Source of the DNA: Vigna angularis
Taxonomy: Eukaryota > Streptophyta > Magnoliopsida > Fabales > Fabaceae
Length of the DNA: 64,000 bases
Assembly: GCF_016808095.1 (NCBI RefSeq)
Contig: NC_068971.1
Coordinates: 30,277,631-30,341,630 of the forward strand
Direction: 5' to 3'
Positions within the stretch are counted from its first letter, which is position 1, and each line of letters starts with the position of its first letter. Made by a program: the position numbers and the translations under genes. Below the pieces are notes generated by a model. The model saw nothing but the letters and a program-made list of their open reading frames with translations. It was not told the DNA's origin and did not search any database. Positions 1 to 11,960 of the stretch are shown here, piece after piece.

Positions 1-639
1 TCAACATAGACATGATGTCCTGGTGAAAGATTTGCGGAGGAAACTGAAACCCATAAATATGAAACCAGTTCAAATCAACATACTTGGGAAATATCAACTT
101 CCTTTCTTTCCAGAATGTGTTGGACTCACAGTGCTTCTCTTCATTGGAGATCCAACCACTCAAATTATTGTCGTGACCTCTCAGATTTGTAGAGGATGAA
201 GGACGAGAATTCCTTCTGGTGGGAAGCTTTCTTCTATCTGTGATGGTAGAAGGTATGAGCAAGGAAAAACTAAAGGGATGGGTAGCTAGATGCACAAATA
301 TGATCAAGAATGCATACAAGACTCAAAGTATGATAAAAAAAATCGATTATGGACCCCTACATATAATAATCTGACCCTGGATTCAATATGAATGTGAAAT
401 ATGGCGGTTTATGACCATTACAATGACTAGTTTTTTAGTTTCAATGGCCAGAACTCGTGATAATCGATAATCGATTATCACTTCAAAAACCTAAAGCCCA
501 AAATTAAAGATAATCGATTATGGCTTCATAAGAACCTATTAACATTATTTAAAGGGAAGGATAATCGTTATAAGCAGGGGATAATCGATTATTGCCCAAA
601 AATTTTCAGAAAAATGAAAAAGTGAAATAAACAAGACCC
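1..639 (-). mobile_element. Copia 3' region / LTR-like stretch with AATCGATT palindromes
   Basis: This stretch lies immediately downstream, in minus-strand sense, of the copia RNase H remnant at 640-880. It holds several copies of the self-complementary motif ATAATCGATTAT or close variants (about 455-480, 510-522, 558-570 and 580-592). The same motif recurs at 11690-11935. The position fits the 3' untranslated/LTR part of a Ty1-copia element, but I could not define LTR ends, polypurine tract or target duplication, and the window edge cuts the region. Confidence 0.4.
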
Positions 640-880
640 TTAAGCAATTTCTAGGACCCAAATCCCTTCTAAGCTCATAAAATCTCTCTTTGAACAATGC
701 TTTTGTGAGAATGTTTGCTAATTGGTGCTTGGTGTCTACAAACTCTATCTCACAATCCCCCTTTTGGACATGGTCTCTAAGAAAGTGATGCCTAATCTCT
801 ATTTGTTTGGGTTTAGGGTGCACAATGGGATTCTTAGTAAAATTGATGACATTGGTGTTATCATACTTAAGAGGTATTTA
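640..880 (-). pseudogene. Ty1-copia RNase H C-terminal fragment
   Basis: Read on the minus strand, this encodes the typical end of a copia polyprotein: a segment reading NVINFTKNPIVHPKPK, then QIEIRHHFLRDHV, then GDCEIEFVDTKHQLANILTKAL and ERFYELRRDLG. This is the conserved RNase H tail found in plant copia elements (HIEIRHHFLRDHV..DIFTKPL in intact copies). Only the last ~80 residues are present. Nothing recognisable as reverse transcriptase remains to the right, so this is a truncated remnant. The frame stays open to about 545, but the residues after RDLG look like read-through into noncoding sequence. Confidence 0.85.
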
Positions 881-1179
881 ATGCCTATAGCAGACTGTTT
901 AACCCCTTATATATCCGACAAGCATTGTTTTGCAAAAGAGTTTTTGGAAAACACTATTCATATACCCCATTTCTAGTGTTTTTCTTATATTTCACAATGA
1001 TGCATGTGTCTCAAAGGCATACCTTAGAACTTTATTTATGTGGTTGTTATAAGCTTTTACCTTTTTGTCGGTCTAATCACGGTCCAATCATAACTTTATC
1101 AGCATTAACATGTTGATTCGTGATTATCATTCTAATAATCTAACCATTATGTAACCGATAAACCATACCGTTATGTCAG
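881..1179. other. Intergenic, no recognised feature
   Basis: AT-rich sequence between the copia fragment and a degenerate repeat. I see no conserved coding signal in any frame. Confidence 0.5.
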
Positions 1180-1440
1180 GATGGTTAACCACGAGTGATA
1201 TGTCCAAGAAGTCAGCAGAAAGATGACCAAAGATGGTCACCCAATAGATGAACGACCAAAGATGGTTGTCCAAGAGTGGTTGACCCATAGTAGTTGATCA
1301 ATTATAATTGGCCAAGAGTAGTTGGCTAAATGTGATCTACATAAAGATAGATGACGAAAGATGACCGACCTTGATAGTTAACCAAATCTAGTCAACCAAA
1401 AATAATCGGCCAAAAATATGATTAATAGTAGAATTAGACC
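1180..1440. repeat. Degenerate ~20-bp tandem repeat (GACCAAAGATGGTC type)
   Basis: Variants of 'gaccaaagatggt', 'gtccaagagtgg', 'ggccaagagtagttgg' and 'agtcaaccaaaaataatcgg' follow one another at intervals of roughly 20 bases. They are too diverged to count exactly. A similar but distinct run lies in intron 11 of the synthase gene (about 49200-49490). Confidence 0.55.
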
Positions 1441-4400
1441 ATTTCATTAATAATTAACTAGCTTTAAAATTTAGACTATACTTAAAAACCTGAATGTGAA
1501 CCACACTCAAAACACCAAATATCCTCGTTCACTTCTTAAGACAAATGAGACATCCACGTCCCAATTAATCTAACATAAGTTTATACTAATATTGAATAAC
1601 GTCAAACTTAAAACAATATACTTTTATTTAGACCAATATTTTTAAAATGATATAAGTAGTGTTAGAATATATATGGACTACTCTATCGGATAAAAGTGTC
1701 TATTAGTAATCATAGTTTTTATTTTTATTTTTTTTGTCCACCCTTTTGTTGTAGTATTTTAGTTGGAACAATTATTTTACATCCTTCCTCTCTCATTATT
1801 TAATTTAAATTTTGGTTTAATTTTTTTAAATTTATTATTCAATTAATATTTATACACTATAAATATTGGAAACATATATCAAAACATATTACATAAAAAC
1901 AATAATTTAAAAGTATAAAATAATTTATAATATTTTAGATAGTGGTGGGTTTAGTCCACACTCATCTACCAGTTAAATTTAAGTAAACCCACACCCATAA
2001 AAAAAAAAAACTGTACAAAGGTATAAAGAGAGTATTTTAAGTCATGGTATAGAAGTGCACATGAGTATTGATTTGTAAATTAACCTGTAATTTATTAACG
2101 ACTTTGGTTGTTATATATTGAAGTTATGCATATCGTGCTTGTTAAAATAGTTGTTTAACTTTTACTTACGAACGTGAAAATATTAGAAAATGTGATTAGC
2201 CAATGGTAAATAGTTGAACTTATATGCATTAGCTGTAATGTGCTAACAACGGAAAATTCGGACCGGGAATATTGTTGTTGCAGGGATTCAGTTTAAATCG
2301 ACCACAAGACTTTTGAATCTATATCACACTGTTTTAGAACTTCCCATCTTTCTTTATACGTTGAAATTAAATAAAATAATATAATTCACAACGATTCTTC
2401 TTTAAAGAAATAATTTATAATTCAAATACTTGTAATATTATAAGGATAAAATAAATCATATAATGAGGACAATTAACCTTCAATGCCATATTTTAATTTT
2501 TACTTTTTGGTTTATAATTTTTAAAATTTGTAATATTTTTTTTTCTAAAATTAATTGTATATTAAGTTAATTTTTTCACAATAAATAAATGTAGTGGTTA
2601 CTAAATTTAAATACATACTTAATTACCTATGACCCTAATAACTAATGGAGTTCAAACAAAATTAATAAAATTAAATATTTTACTGCAATTATTTATTTTA
2701 TTATACTAAAAAGATATATATTATTACTTATAATAAAGTGACTATTCATCCTTAAAATGATTAAACTAATATATTATATAATTATAGAAAATGTTATATA
2801 CTAGTAAGCACTACTTTATAATAAAATTATAAATTGGTCACATTTCTCAGTTAAACTATTAGTCTACTAATTTAACATATTAATTTGTCTATTTTTAGAT
2901 CAGTAATTTGGTCTTTGTTTAAAATTTTAATTAAATATGTTGAAGATCCAGTGAAACTAAATTATAATATATAAATAAAGTGTGAATCTTATTTCACAAG
3001 TGATTAACCTAGTTACATATTCATTTGTATATCACATCCGTTTTAAATATTGTATGTAATGTAAAATATATTGCTCAATTTTGACGTGGTATGATTTGTT
3101 TCTCTTCAACCTATTATTCTGTAGTTACAAATTTATCTCAAATATCACTCTAGATGATATATTTAGGTATTTCTAACATCTTTTTCTCAAACTTTATAAT
3201 TTAGATGGGGTTGATAACTAGGAAGAAGATGGGTTCAAAGGAAACAAAAATATTAGGAAGGCCTCAACGAAATATATACTAAACATAAATGGATGCATAT
3301 CTAAAAAAATAGCCAAACGAGTTAAATGTAATGTATTCATTTTCAAATTAATAGGGTTTTTAGAAAGGAAATTTACTAAAGAAACATAATACTAGTGAGA
3401 CCTAAGTTTAATCTACATAAAATATGACAGAATTTTTAATTCAAAATATTAAGATAATAAATTTATGCATTTTTTTATATAATGATTAATTTTCTTATAT
3501 CTGTCAAATGTGTGAGACTTATACTAGTTGGATTTCTAACAAATATTATCTTTGACATAAATAGTGAGATGCAATTAATATTTAATATGTTCATTATTGT
3601 GTAAACAAATAAATACACTGAATTATGTAAATAGGAAGTATCTTATTCTTATCTTGTAAGGACACCAATTATGCGTTAAAGGATCCATTGGTAGTGATTC
3701 TTTTAAATTTTCATGAAGGGTCTATTAGAATTTGTTATTCTTATCATTAATTTCTTTGCAAATCATTAATCCACACATACGTTGCTGGATAAATGCCTAG
3801 TTTATTGGTATATTTTATTTTTATGCCACAAGAAAAAAGTTACATTTTTAATACACAACTTTTAATTATTTTTTATTTTATCTCAACTCTAATAGTTACC
3901 TAAACTCCATTAATAGTTGAGGTAAGTATACACATGTTTCATTTTTTTCATTTTAGTAAATGTCATGTATACGCAACTATCCTTGAAAGGAGTTTTTTAT
4001 CATTTATTTTTTGTTTTGTAAATTTAAAATCATTAATGATTTTTCAAGATAAATAACTGTATATTAACATTTATTTTTTTAATAAATACATGCGAAAATT
4101 AGTAATGATAAAAAACTCAATTACCTTAAAAAAAATAATATTAAAAATATAACTTTTTTTATTATATCAAAAACGAAATATACTAATACTTATCATTATG
4201 AACTAATTATTTATCATTCTTTTGAATCAAAATCTTCAATTTTTTAAGCTGATTTTCGTTGAAGTAATGCTTTTTTCCTAATTATCTTATTAAATTAAGT
4301 TTTCTCTCTGAATTACACGTGTATATTTTATAAAGATTCGAATAGAGTTTATTTAAGACTCCGACTAGACCAACCAAATATAATTGTTTAACTTGCTTAT

Positions 4401-4516
4401 GAGTCAAGTTTCAACAATTCAATTAAGGGATTTTCTATCCCAGAAAGTTCTTTTAGATTTAAGTGAAGCACTAAACATATAATCAATCATGGAGTGAGTT
4501 TTGATCTCTGTCGCAA

Positions 4517-4519
<3 letters not shown>
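1441..4519. other. AT-rich intergenic DNA, no gene seen
   Basis: Long AT-rich stretch without open frames above background, without conserved motifs and without clear terminal repeats. Probably old decayed transposon and spacer DNA. Confidence 0.5.

Positions 4520-4597
<78 letters not shown>
4520..4597. repeat. (AT)n microsatellite
   Basis: About 39 uninterrupted AT dinucleotides. Open frames across it encode only Tyr-Ile repeats and are not genes. Confidence 0.95.
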
Positions 4598-4600
<3 letters not shown>

Positions 4601-6029
4601 AAGGAAACATGCATCAAAAGCATACAAGTCACTCAGATATTAGAGAAAAGCAAAGGGTCCATTCCCTTTCTACGTTTAATGGAGAATGAAGCACTGAATC
4701 GTTCTTCCCTTTTCCACTCCACAGTTGTTAAAAAAGAAATCTACTGATTAATTAATGTAAAGTCCTAAATTAAATATTGCTTAGTTAATTGAATAATCAC
4801 AAATATTATTGCAGAAAGGTGTTAATATCCAGATAAATTTTGTTTACTATTAGATGCTTTTTGTGTTCTCAAATTATTGTATTTTTCACGTGGCATTGTC
4901 TTTCCACACATTTAACTTTAGTAAGCAGCATTACGCGATTTTAGTCAACAATTGTGTTTACCAAAGCCAACTTCTTCTTCTTATCTCCATATCTGGTATG
5001 TTTAATTGTCTTACGTAAAATATACGAGTTGTTAATTTTGGAAGAAATTATTTTATGAATTCAATTAAAACAAACACGTTTGGTTATTCTTAAAAGGATT
5101 AAATTTAAATTTTATTGTTACTGAAATATCACTTCGATTTATTGAATACATACATTTTTATGGATTTAACTAATTTAAAATAACATATTGGAAAAGAGCA
5201 TAATTAATAGGCATCAATTTGAAAAGAAACTAATTAAAATCAAAAGCAAACCATGTTAAAGAAACTGGATTTGAAAGCGGTAAAACGATCTAAAAATTAA
5301 TAATAAATAACGTAAATTTAAATCTTTATAACTTGAAACAGAAACAATATAAGTTGAAGTGATAGTAAGTGAAGCAACAAGATAAAATGCATAAAAGTAG
5401 TGAGAAAATGTACGTAATAATTGCAATATTTATTAGTCATGATGATGAGATGATAGAGTTTTCAATGTAGTTCTTATTTTTTTCATACTTAAAAATTGTA
5501 GCCACAGTCTTTATTTATAACTTTATTGATAATTGCATATTCTTAATGTGTTTAACATGTGTCACTTTACTATATCGATCGTTAATAGCTTATAATGTGT
5601 AGAAGATGCATATTTTTTATGGTGGTTTTGATCTCTAATAATTATCTACTTGTTAGTAGAGTTGTACTTCTCTCTCAACTTTCTTCATTTCTTATTAAAC
5701 TTTTCAAAATTTTTAAGTTAATATCTTGACAAAATATCTAGTTGATTTTTATTTAAAGAATTGATCAATTTTCATTTCATATTACCCTATACTGTGTTTA
5801 AATGAGATATTTTAAAAGGACAATTTGTTTTTTAATAATCTAAAATGCTTTATGAAAAAATACGTGGTTTGGTTAAAGAAATGTGAAAGAAAATGGAATT
5901 TTAAAATTTTATTAGAGTATTTTGATTGCTTAAAATTAAAGAATTTTAAATTTTACTTAAAAAAGAGTACAAATTTAAAAATCTTTTTATTCTCAAATTT
6001 ATATTTTAGTTATAGTAGTTTGAGTTAAC
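4598..6029. other. AT-rich intergenic DNA, no gene seen
   Basis: No coding or structural signal recognised. Confidence 0.5.
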
Positions 6030-6730
6030 TTGGCTTTTGAACTGATTAAGCTCGACATGAGCTTAAATAGATTCAGTTCAACTTTACATGAGATCAATCA
6101 GCTTATTTTGATATGATCATAATTTTGTGTCTTGATCTAATACGATCCAACTTGACTTAGTCATACCTGACTAGATTTGTCTCAATCCCATATGACCTAA
6201 CTCGACTTGGACCTGAATTGAGCTCAATTTGACCCTGACATGAGCCTAGCCAAACTAGGTTGAACGTGATCCCTCCTTGACATGACTTGACTTAGAACCA
6301 AGTCGATTTAGCTTGAACTAGAATTAGGTTGACTTGGTTCAAATTAGGACCATGTCTACTTAGCTCAATCTGAGATCAGATCAACTCGGCTCAACTTGGA
6401 CCCCGAGGAAACTCGACTTAACTTGGGTTAGAATTGGCACTGACTTTGTTTGACTTGGGCCCAACTTGACCTAATCTTTGTTGAGATATGTCTGATCTTG
6501 TCTTGATCGAACTAGGAACGACTTAGACCTTGCTAAAACAATTGAATGTGGATAATACCTCACTCAGATGAATTTGGGTTCATCTTGACTCGACTTAACT
6601 TAGGTCCAAATTTATTCAACTTGACCTAGGCTCAAGCTTAGTTAGCTCGATTCGGCTCTCTCAAGTGTGCCCAACATGACTTGACTTGATTAAGTTAGGT
6701 TGAACATGGTCTTGATTAGACTAGGACTGA
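6030..6730. repeat. Degenerate 'CTTGACTTGA' minisatellite
   Basis: About 700 bp of imperfect short units built from words such as 'cttgacatgacttgactt', 'gaactaggttgac', 'aactcgacttgg' and 'gacctaact'. The words recur every 10-20 bases with heavy divergence. The array ends within a few bases of the LTR at 6736. A shorter run of related words occurs at about 24290-24420. Confidence 0.6.
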
Positions 6731-6735
6731 CTTAT

Positions 6736-6935
6736 TGTTGGGTCTATCGAGGAAGAGGTTCCCTGTGGGTTACACAAACACCAATAACATCCGAGCCAAC
6801 TATATAAGAGATCGACACCACTCTTTACCCAAAACCTTAAGGCAATGGGTTAATGGGTCTTTCACCTTTATATATTGCTCTACTTTCTCATTTCTATCAA
6901 ATGTGGGACTTAGACTCGCACTTGGATTCCCAACA
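6736..6935 (-). mobile_element. Short LTR (200 bp) of a TRIM/copia-type element
   Basis: On the minus strand the segment begins TGTTGGGAATCC and ends GACCCAACA, so it has 5'-TG...CA-3' ends and inverted TGTTGG/CCAACA termini. It is preceded on the minus strand by a polypurine tract (CTTGAGGGGAGAT, about 6936-6950), as expected for a 3' LTR. A TATA-like TATATAAAG lies inside. Its 5' partner is not present on the expected side: a different LTR occupies that place. Confidence 0.7.
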
Positions 6936-7151
6936 ATCTCCCCTCAAGGGTGAGTCCCTTCCACATAGGTACACCCCCCCTCCAGCGGAAGCATTCCCAA
7001 CCAACCCACAACCACGAGTAGCCCTTTCCAATCGCCGTTCATCTTAATGGAACTCACTTACCTGGATACCCTTTTCAAGGAAGACTTTCGGTATAGGGAT
7101 CATTATACTCGTTTGAGCCGGTCACCAAGACAAACTAGGCTCTGATACTAC
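6936..7151 (-). mobile_element. Short internal domain with polypurine tract and tRNA-Met primer site
   Basis: About 215 bp between two unlike LTRs. The right end on the minus strand reads AGTATCAGAGCC (about 7137-7148), a near match to the plant initiator tRNA-Met primer-binding site TGGTATCAGAGCC. The left end is the polypurine tract of the neighbouring 3' LTR. No coding capacity. The size and layout are those of a terminal-repeat retrotransposon in miniature. Confidence 0.6.
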
Positions 7152-7474
7152 TGATAGGAAAATCTCACAATATACGCACTCTAATATTTTCCTGAAATTG
7201 AGTCTTGCTATTCATTGATAATTGAAGGGTTTTAAATAGCCATAACACTTACAATATTACGGGGAATAAAAATAAAATCTAAACTATTTTAAAAATAAAA
7301 TCTGCTTAATTTATCATAAAATAATACTGTACCTAGATAAACCGAAAATCATAACTATGTATCCTTATTTTATCTCTATTAAATCAAACTAAATATTACT
7401 ATACCCAAAAATTAATAAAATAAGATTTAAACAAAATTATTAATAAAACCCTAAAATTTAAGTTTATCCCAACA
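7152..7474 (-). mobile_element. 323-bp copia LTR flanked by PPT and PBS
   Basis: On the minus strand it starts TGTTGGGATAAAC and ends TTTTCCTATCA. A purine run (TTTATGGGGGAG, about 7478-7492) precedes it, so with respect to the gag at 7956-8853 it behaves as a 3' LTR. Yet a primer-binding site follows directly on the other side. The sequence is unrelated by eye to the 200-bp LTR at 6736-6935. Confidence 0.65.
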
Positions 7475-7589
7475 AACTCCCCCATAAACTTAAATTCTTC
7501 CTTCCTTCAGTCGGCTTTCCATGTGCATCACCCTACATCGGGTTTGCTTCTTTCAATCAAATTTGAGTTCTTCTTTTTCCTTATTCCCT

Positions 7590-8029
7590 CCTGTCTTTTA
7601 CCTTGGTTGACCTCTTTAATGCTTTGACAAACTTTGTTATGTCCGACTTCTCAATAACCTTGACCAACTCGTTTCTGACCTTAGGCGATTTCTCAACCAT
7701 CTTGGCCGACATCTTCATCGGGTTCTTCTCAACATCTTCATCTTTCCTTCGTTTGGTTCAAGAACACTAGATGCTTTCTCCTCTTTTTCAAGAGCCTCCT
7801 TCTTCAGCTCCTCAAGCTTAATCCTTTGTTTATTCCTAATTTCATTAGCTTCATCTAGAAGCCTCCCTATCCGCTGAATCTCTTCATCTTTTTGTTTGAG
7901 TTCTTTCTCTAGGTTTTCCTTCTCCACAATTGTTGCTTCCTTTACTAAGATCACTTCATCCATTGTTGGGATTGGGCTCTCTATGTACATTGCATATCCG
8001 AGCTCTTTGCCATAAACATGATTCCACAC
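7590..8029 (-). pseudogene. Lys/Glu-rich coiled-coil ORF downstream of copia gag
   Basis: Unrecognised. The minus-strand frame 8029 to 7715 has a 60-residue run of heptad-like charged sequence (ENLEKELKQKDEEIQRIG, then RIKLEELKKEALEKEE), typical of a coiled coil. After an apparent frameshift near 7735 a second lysine-rich stretch (SAKMVEKSPKVRNELVKV) runs to a stop at about 7593. The reading overlaps and follows the zinc-knuckle part of gag through another frame change near 8000. It occupies the place where protease and integrase would sit in a complete copia element, and the polypurine tract and LTR follow within 120 bp. It could be an extra or captured ORF of a non-autonomous element. Confidence 0.5.
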
Positions 8030-8853
8030 TCTTCTTCAACATCTTCAGTAACGAGATTCGTCTCCCCTTTTGTCTCGGACTTGAAATACTTTGCAATATG
8101 ACCAATCTTGCCATAGTTGTAGCACTTGCTTGATCTACACTCGTTTGCATAGTGGCCATACTTGCCATACTTAAAACACTCAACTCTTGACCGATCTCCA
8201 CAGCCTTTTCCTTGTCCTCGGTCATGTCAATTCTGCTGACCGGTTTTCTCTTCATTATCATTCTCAAAATTACCTCGGCCACGTCCACCTCGGCCTTGTC
8301 CTCCTCACCATCTATCGCTAGGACCTCGGCTCTGAGTAATCCGAGATTTATTCGAGTCAAACTGTACCTGTAGTGCTTGATCATCGAGTTCCCTCTTTTT
8401 CTTTTTCTTCCTCAATTCGTGGGCTTTTAATGAGTCAGCTAACTCCTCCATAGTGAGAGTTGACAAATCCTTTGTCTGTTCAATAGTGACCACGATACTT
8501 TCAAAATCATCCATCAAATTTCTCAAGATCTTTTCCGCAACCCGGTTAGGAGGAACCTCTTCTTTGTTCAATCCGAGTTGGTTGGCCATCTTCTGCACTC
8601 GAGTTATAAACTCGGCAATTCCCTCATTTTCATCCATCTCCATATGATCAAACTCTCTTCAAAGAGCTTGTACTCGGACCTGCTTCACGCGGGTATCTCC
8701 TTTGTATGCCACCTTCAGAATTTCCCATGCTTCTTTTGCTGACTTTGCATTAGCTATTTTCTCGAATCCAGATTCATGTACTGCATTATATAGAAAGTAC
8801 AAAGCCGATCTGTCTTTCACTCGTGTCTTTTTCAACTTGGCTACAAAATGCAA
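7956..8853 (-). pseudogene. Ty1-copia gag (UBN2 type), frameshifted
   Basis: The minus strand encodes a capsid-like gag in pieces. 8853-8659 reads ALYFLYNAVHESGFEKI, then SAKEAWEILKVAYKGD. 8643-8305 reads ENEGIAEFITRVQKMANQLG, then VPPNRVAEKILRNL. These are the hallmarks of plant copia gag-pre/UBN2 domains. Further on, two zinc-knuckle relics can be read: CFKYGKYGHYANEC, where the second Cys is Tyr, and CYNYGKIGHIAKYF, with two ligands lost. At least two frame changes and the damaged knuckles show it is not functional as a single protein. Confidence 0.8.
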
Positions 8854-8859
8854 TCACAA

Positions 8860-9169
8860 ACACTTATCATATAATTATCATTCAAATCATCACGTTAGCC
8901 ATACACACCAAACTAGATTCATAAAAACTACCAAATTTCATTCCGAAATGCCATATAGTAGTGACATGCAAAACAACAAATTGATAAAAATTCACACAAC
9001 AAAGATCAAGATTAGCTTCTGTTGAAAAAACATCAAATTGATAAAAATTAACACAACAGAGATCAAGACTAGCTTCCCTTACTTGACAAAACGACTCAAT
9101 AGATTGAAACATTTCTAAGAACTCCAAACTACCTCCAACCATACAGGATTTATATCCACACAAGATGTT
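8860..9169 (-). mobile_element. Copia leader with 54-bp tandem duplication
   Basis: Upstream of the gag in minus-strand sense. It contains two copies of a ~54-bp unit (about 8979-9086, 'attgataaaaatt(c/a)acacaaca...agatcaaga(t/c)tagctt'). No conserved protein was recognised. Confidence 0.5.
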
Positions 9170-11079
9170 TTATCCACACATAGAAACATCACAAGAACGA
9201 TAAGACCAGACCATCATGATTATTGATCGGTAGAGACTCAAAAAGAAGATTAAAAAGACACATGCAAGCAAAAAAGGCTCACATGTAATAAAAAACAAAA
9301 AGTAGACCAAAAAAATTGTTGAAACTACTTATGCGAATAGAGAAAATGATCGATCCAAATTGAAGAACTCACTGCAATGACCACTTCTACGGACTCAGAT
9401 CTTGAATCAGATGAACGAACGATGAAAACTCCTAGAGAGAAGTCAGATAACTCTAGAAAAGTGGTCTCTAAAGAGATGATGTGTTTTAAAATAATAAAAC
9501 TTGTTTATAAAACTTCATATTTTTTAAATTGTTTTAATATTAAAATAATTGAATCTTAATATTTTTAAACATTATATGCATTCTAAAATATCAGGTTCTC
9601 GCAAATCTTGTTTGTTTTCTACTTTCTTGTATAAAGAAGTCAAATTATTTTTGTTTTTTGCTTGTGTAAAATATGTGATTTATTTTTAATAAAATAAATG
9701 TTTAGATAAAGAAATTAGAATTTAAATTAAGTTAAGACCTACATTTATATTTATTATGGTAACCCATCGAAATTTACAAAATTAAATAATACAAAGAAAA
9801 AAAATCAAATAACTACTACTATCTAGGTTTAGATTTTCAAATATGAAACTTGACATAAACTCTTGGATATCTCAACTTGTACTTACTTTCAAAACCACAG
9901 GAGAGTCTGTATGGGATTTAGATTGAGATCTATAAGAACAAATTTTTCATATTGTAGTAATTTTAATATGCAAGTTGGAAGATAAAATATGGTAGTTGGT
10001 TATATTGTTCTCGCATTATAATCTCTGTAATAGTCAGTTGGAAAAAAAACGCACAAGTTACTCCAAGAAAAATAATTACATGAATAAACTGATCCACGCA
10101 GTAGAATTAGAGAAACATAAAAATAATGATGAATGAAATGTCCAAACCGCAAAAAAAGAAAACATATTACTATACTAAAAAACATGTCTTTTAAATAATT
10201 AACATATAATATTCATGGCCTATATAAAAAAAGTAATAGGTGTTTGAAACATTAGTCGCCTAATAAATATGTAACTCAATGTTTCAAAAATATTAAATAT
10301 GCAAATTTTCATGTCAACGAGTAATTGAAAATCTCAACAACTCATATGAATACAATATTTCATATGTATATAGAATTTTCTTAACATTTGATATAAAATG
10401 GCTTATCATAAGGAGATAAATTTTTGTAAAAAATAAGTTTATACAAAAAGTTTAAATAATTTTATATTATACACATCCAGATACATCTTAGTTTTGATGG
10501 TACAGAACTTGACCAAGTACATGTTGGCCTAAGTTGATACGTACCCCGTCCACACATGATTAGCTAGTATGAAATATTGATTAGTTACAATAATCCACAA
10601 TTAAGCTAAGAAGGAATAGATTAATCTAATATTAACATGTAATTGGCCACGTGACCAAAACCCATTAAGGTAAGGACCCATAAACAATAATATAATTAAC
10701 ACATTTTACGAGGTACACTAATGATCATATTCATAACTATCTGACGCACATGACTGACTTGAGTGTCTTCTACATGCATATCCTCCATTTCGACTATAAA
10801 TTATGAGTGCCCTTTAAAGAAGACGATTACCTGATGTGTAAAGTTGGAAATGCTTGGAGTTAGAAGTCTTTACAGAATATTTTATAAGAACATTTTTTCT
10901 TCTAATTTCCAAAGACAAATTTTAAGGATAAAACTATAAATGAAATACAAATTTGAAAGCAAATAATATTTCAAATACATTATATTATTTAAATGAATTT
11001 GATGTGGAAACAAGTATCATATTTTAAGAATCTTTTCTAGCTTTTATTATTTGTTCCATATTTGTTAGAAATTATGCAA
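9170..11079. other. AT-rich intergenic DNA, no gene seen
   Basis: Nothing recognised. Open frames here are short and show no family motif. Confidence 0.5.
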
Positions 11080-11960
11080 CGAAATGGCTCGTGAGCGGAT
11101 AATAACCAAGAGGAGGTGAGTTGATTTTAAGATAAAAACAATGCCTTTTTTTAAAAAAAATAAAAATCTTCCCCTTTTAAGAATAACTTAGCAAAAGAAA
11201 TAATCACTCTAGATTATAAGAAGTAAATAAAAGAGTATAAAGAAAGAGAAGCGAGTATAAAGAAAGAGAAGCTTGCACAAGTGATTTTTATACTAGTTCA
11301 GATAAAAAGATTCTATGTGTAGTTGAGAGATTAACCAATAACTAATAACAATCTAGAACTTACAACATATAATAGAGTAAAAGTTTAGAGTTCACCTTCT
11401 TGACAAACAAGAGACGACCAACACTTCCTTTTAATACACAAAAGGATGAACAACTTGACTTTGCTACAATAGAAATGTTCTTCACTTAAATACACTAAGA
11501 CAAACACTTCCTTCTACCAAACAAAGTTCAAAACCAAACAAAGTTCAGAAGTTCTCACTTAAAGCATAAAGAGTTCTAAGTAAAAACACTTAAGTTCTCA
11601 TAAATATTAAGTTATTTTAAAGTTCTTAGAAACGAGGTATTTATAGGCTCAATTCGAAATTATGTCAGAAGACAAAGAGTCTTTTCATAGCTGTCGCTAT
11701 AATCGATTATACCATGTGATAATCGATTATCTGCTAATCTTTTCAAAAGTTATTTTTTCTGAGATAATAAAATATCCCAAGTGATAATTGATTATTTACG
11801 AACCTATGCAAAAATCATTTTTTTAGGATAATTGATTATCGTTGAAAATAATAAATTATCTATGAAATCTTGCATTTCTGGTTTTAACTGGGATAATCGA
11901 TTATTCCAACTAATAATCGATTATTCTGATGAGTTTATGAAATAATACTTTTCTTCGAAA
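11080..11960 (-). mobile_element. Probable copia LTR/leader with AATCGATT palindromes
   Basis: Five or more copies of ATAATCGATTAT or one-base variants lie between 11690 and 11935. On the minus strand a TATA-like GCCTATAAATACC lies near 11638-11650. A TG start (TGTTAGAAATTATG, plus strand about 11062) is possible, but I could not find a matching CA end or target duplication. Small direct duplications occur inside (GAGTATAAAGAAAGAGAAGC twice at about 11231-11272, and AACAAAGTTCA twice at about 11520-11547). It shares the palindrome with 455-592 and may be the same retroelement family. Confidence 0.4.

Noticed and set aside
4419..4689. Open frames on both strands through the (AT)n tract encoding Tyr-Ile repeats (similar at 25876-26079, 37933-38216 and 47107-47373)
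   Set aside because: They exist only because AT or ATT repeats lack stop codons; no conserved sequence outside the repeat.
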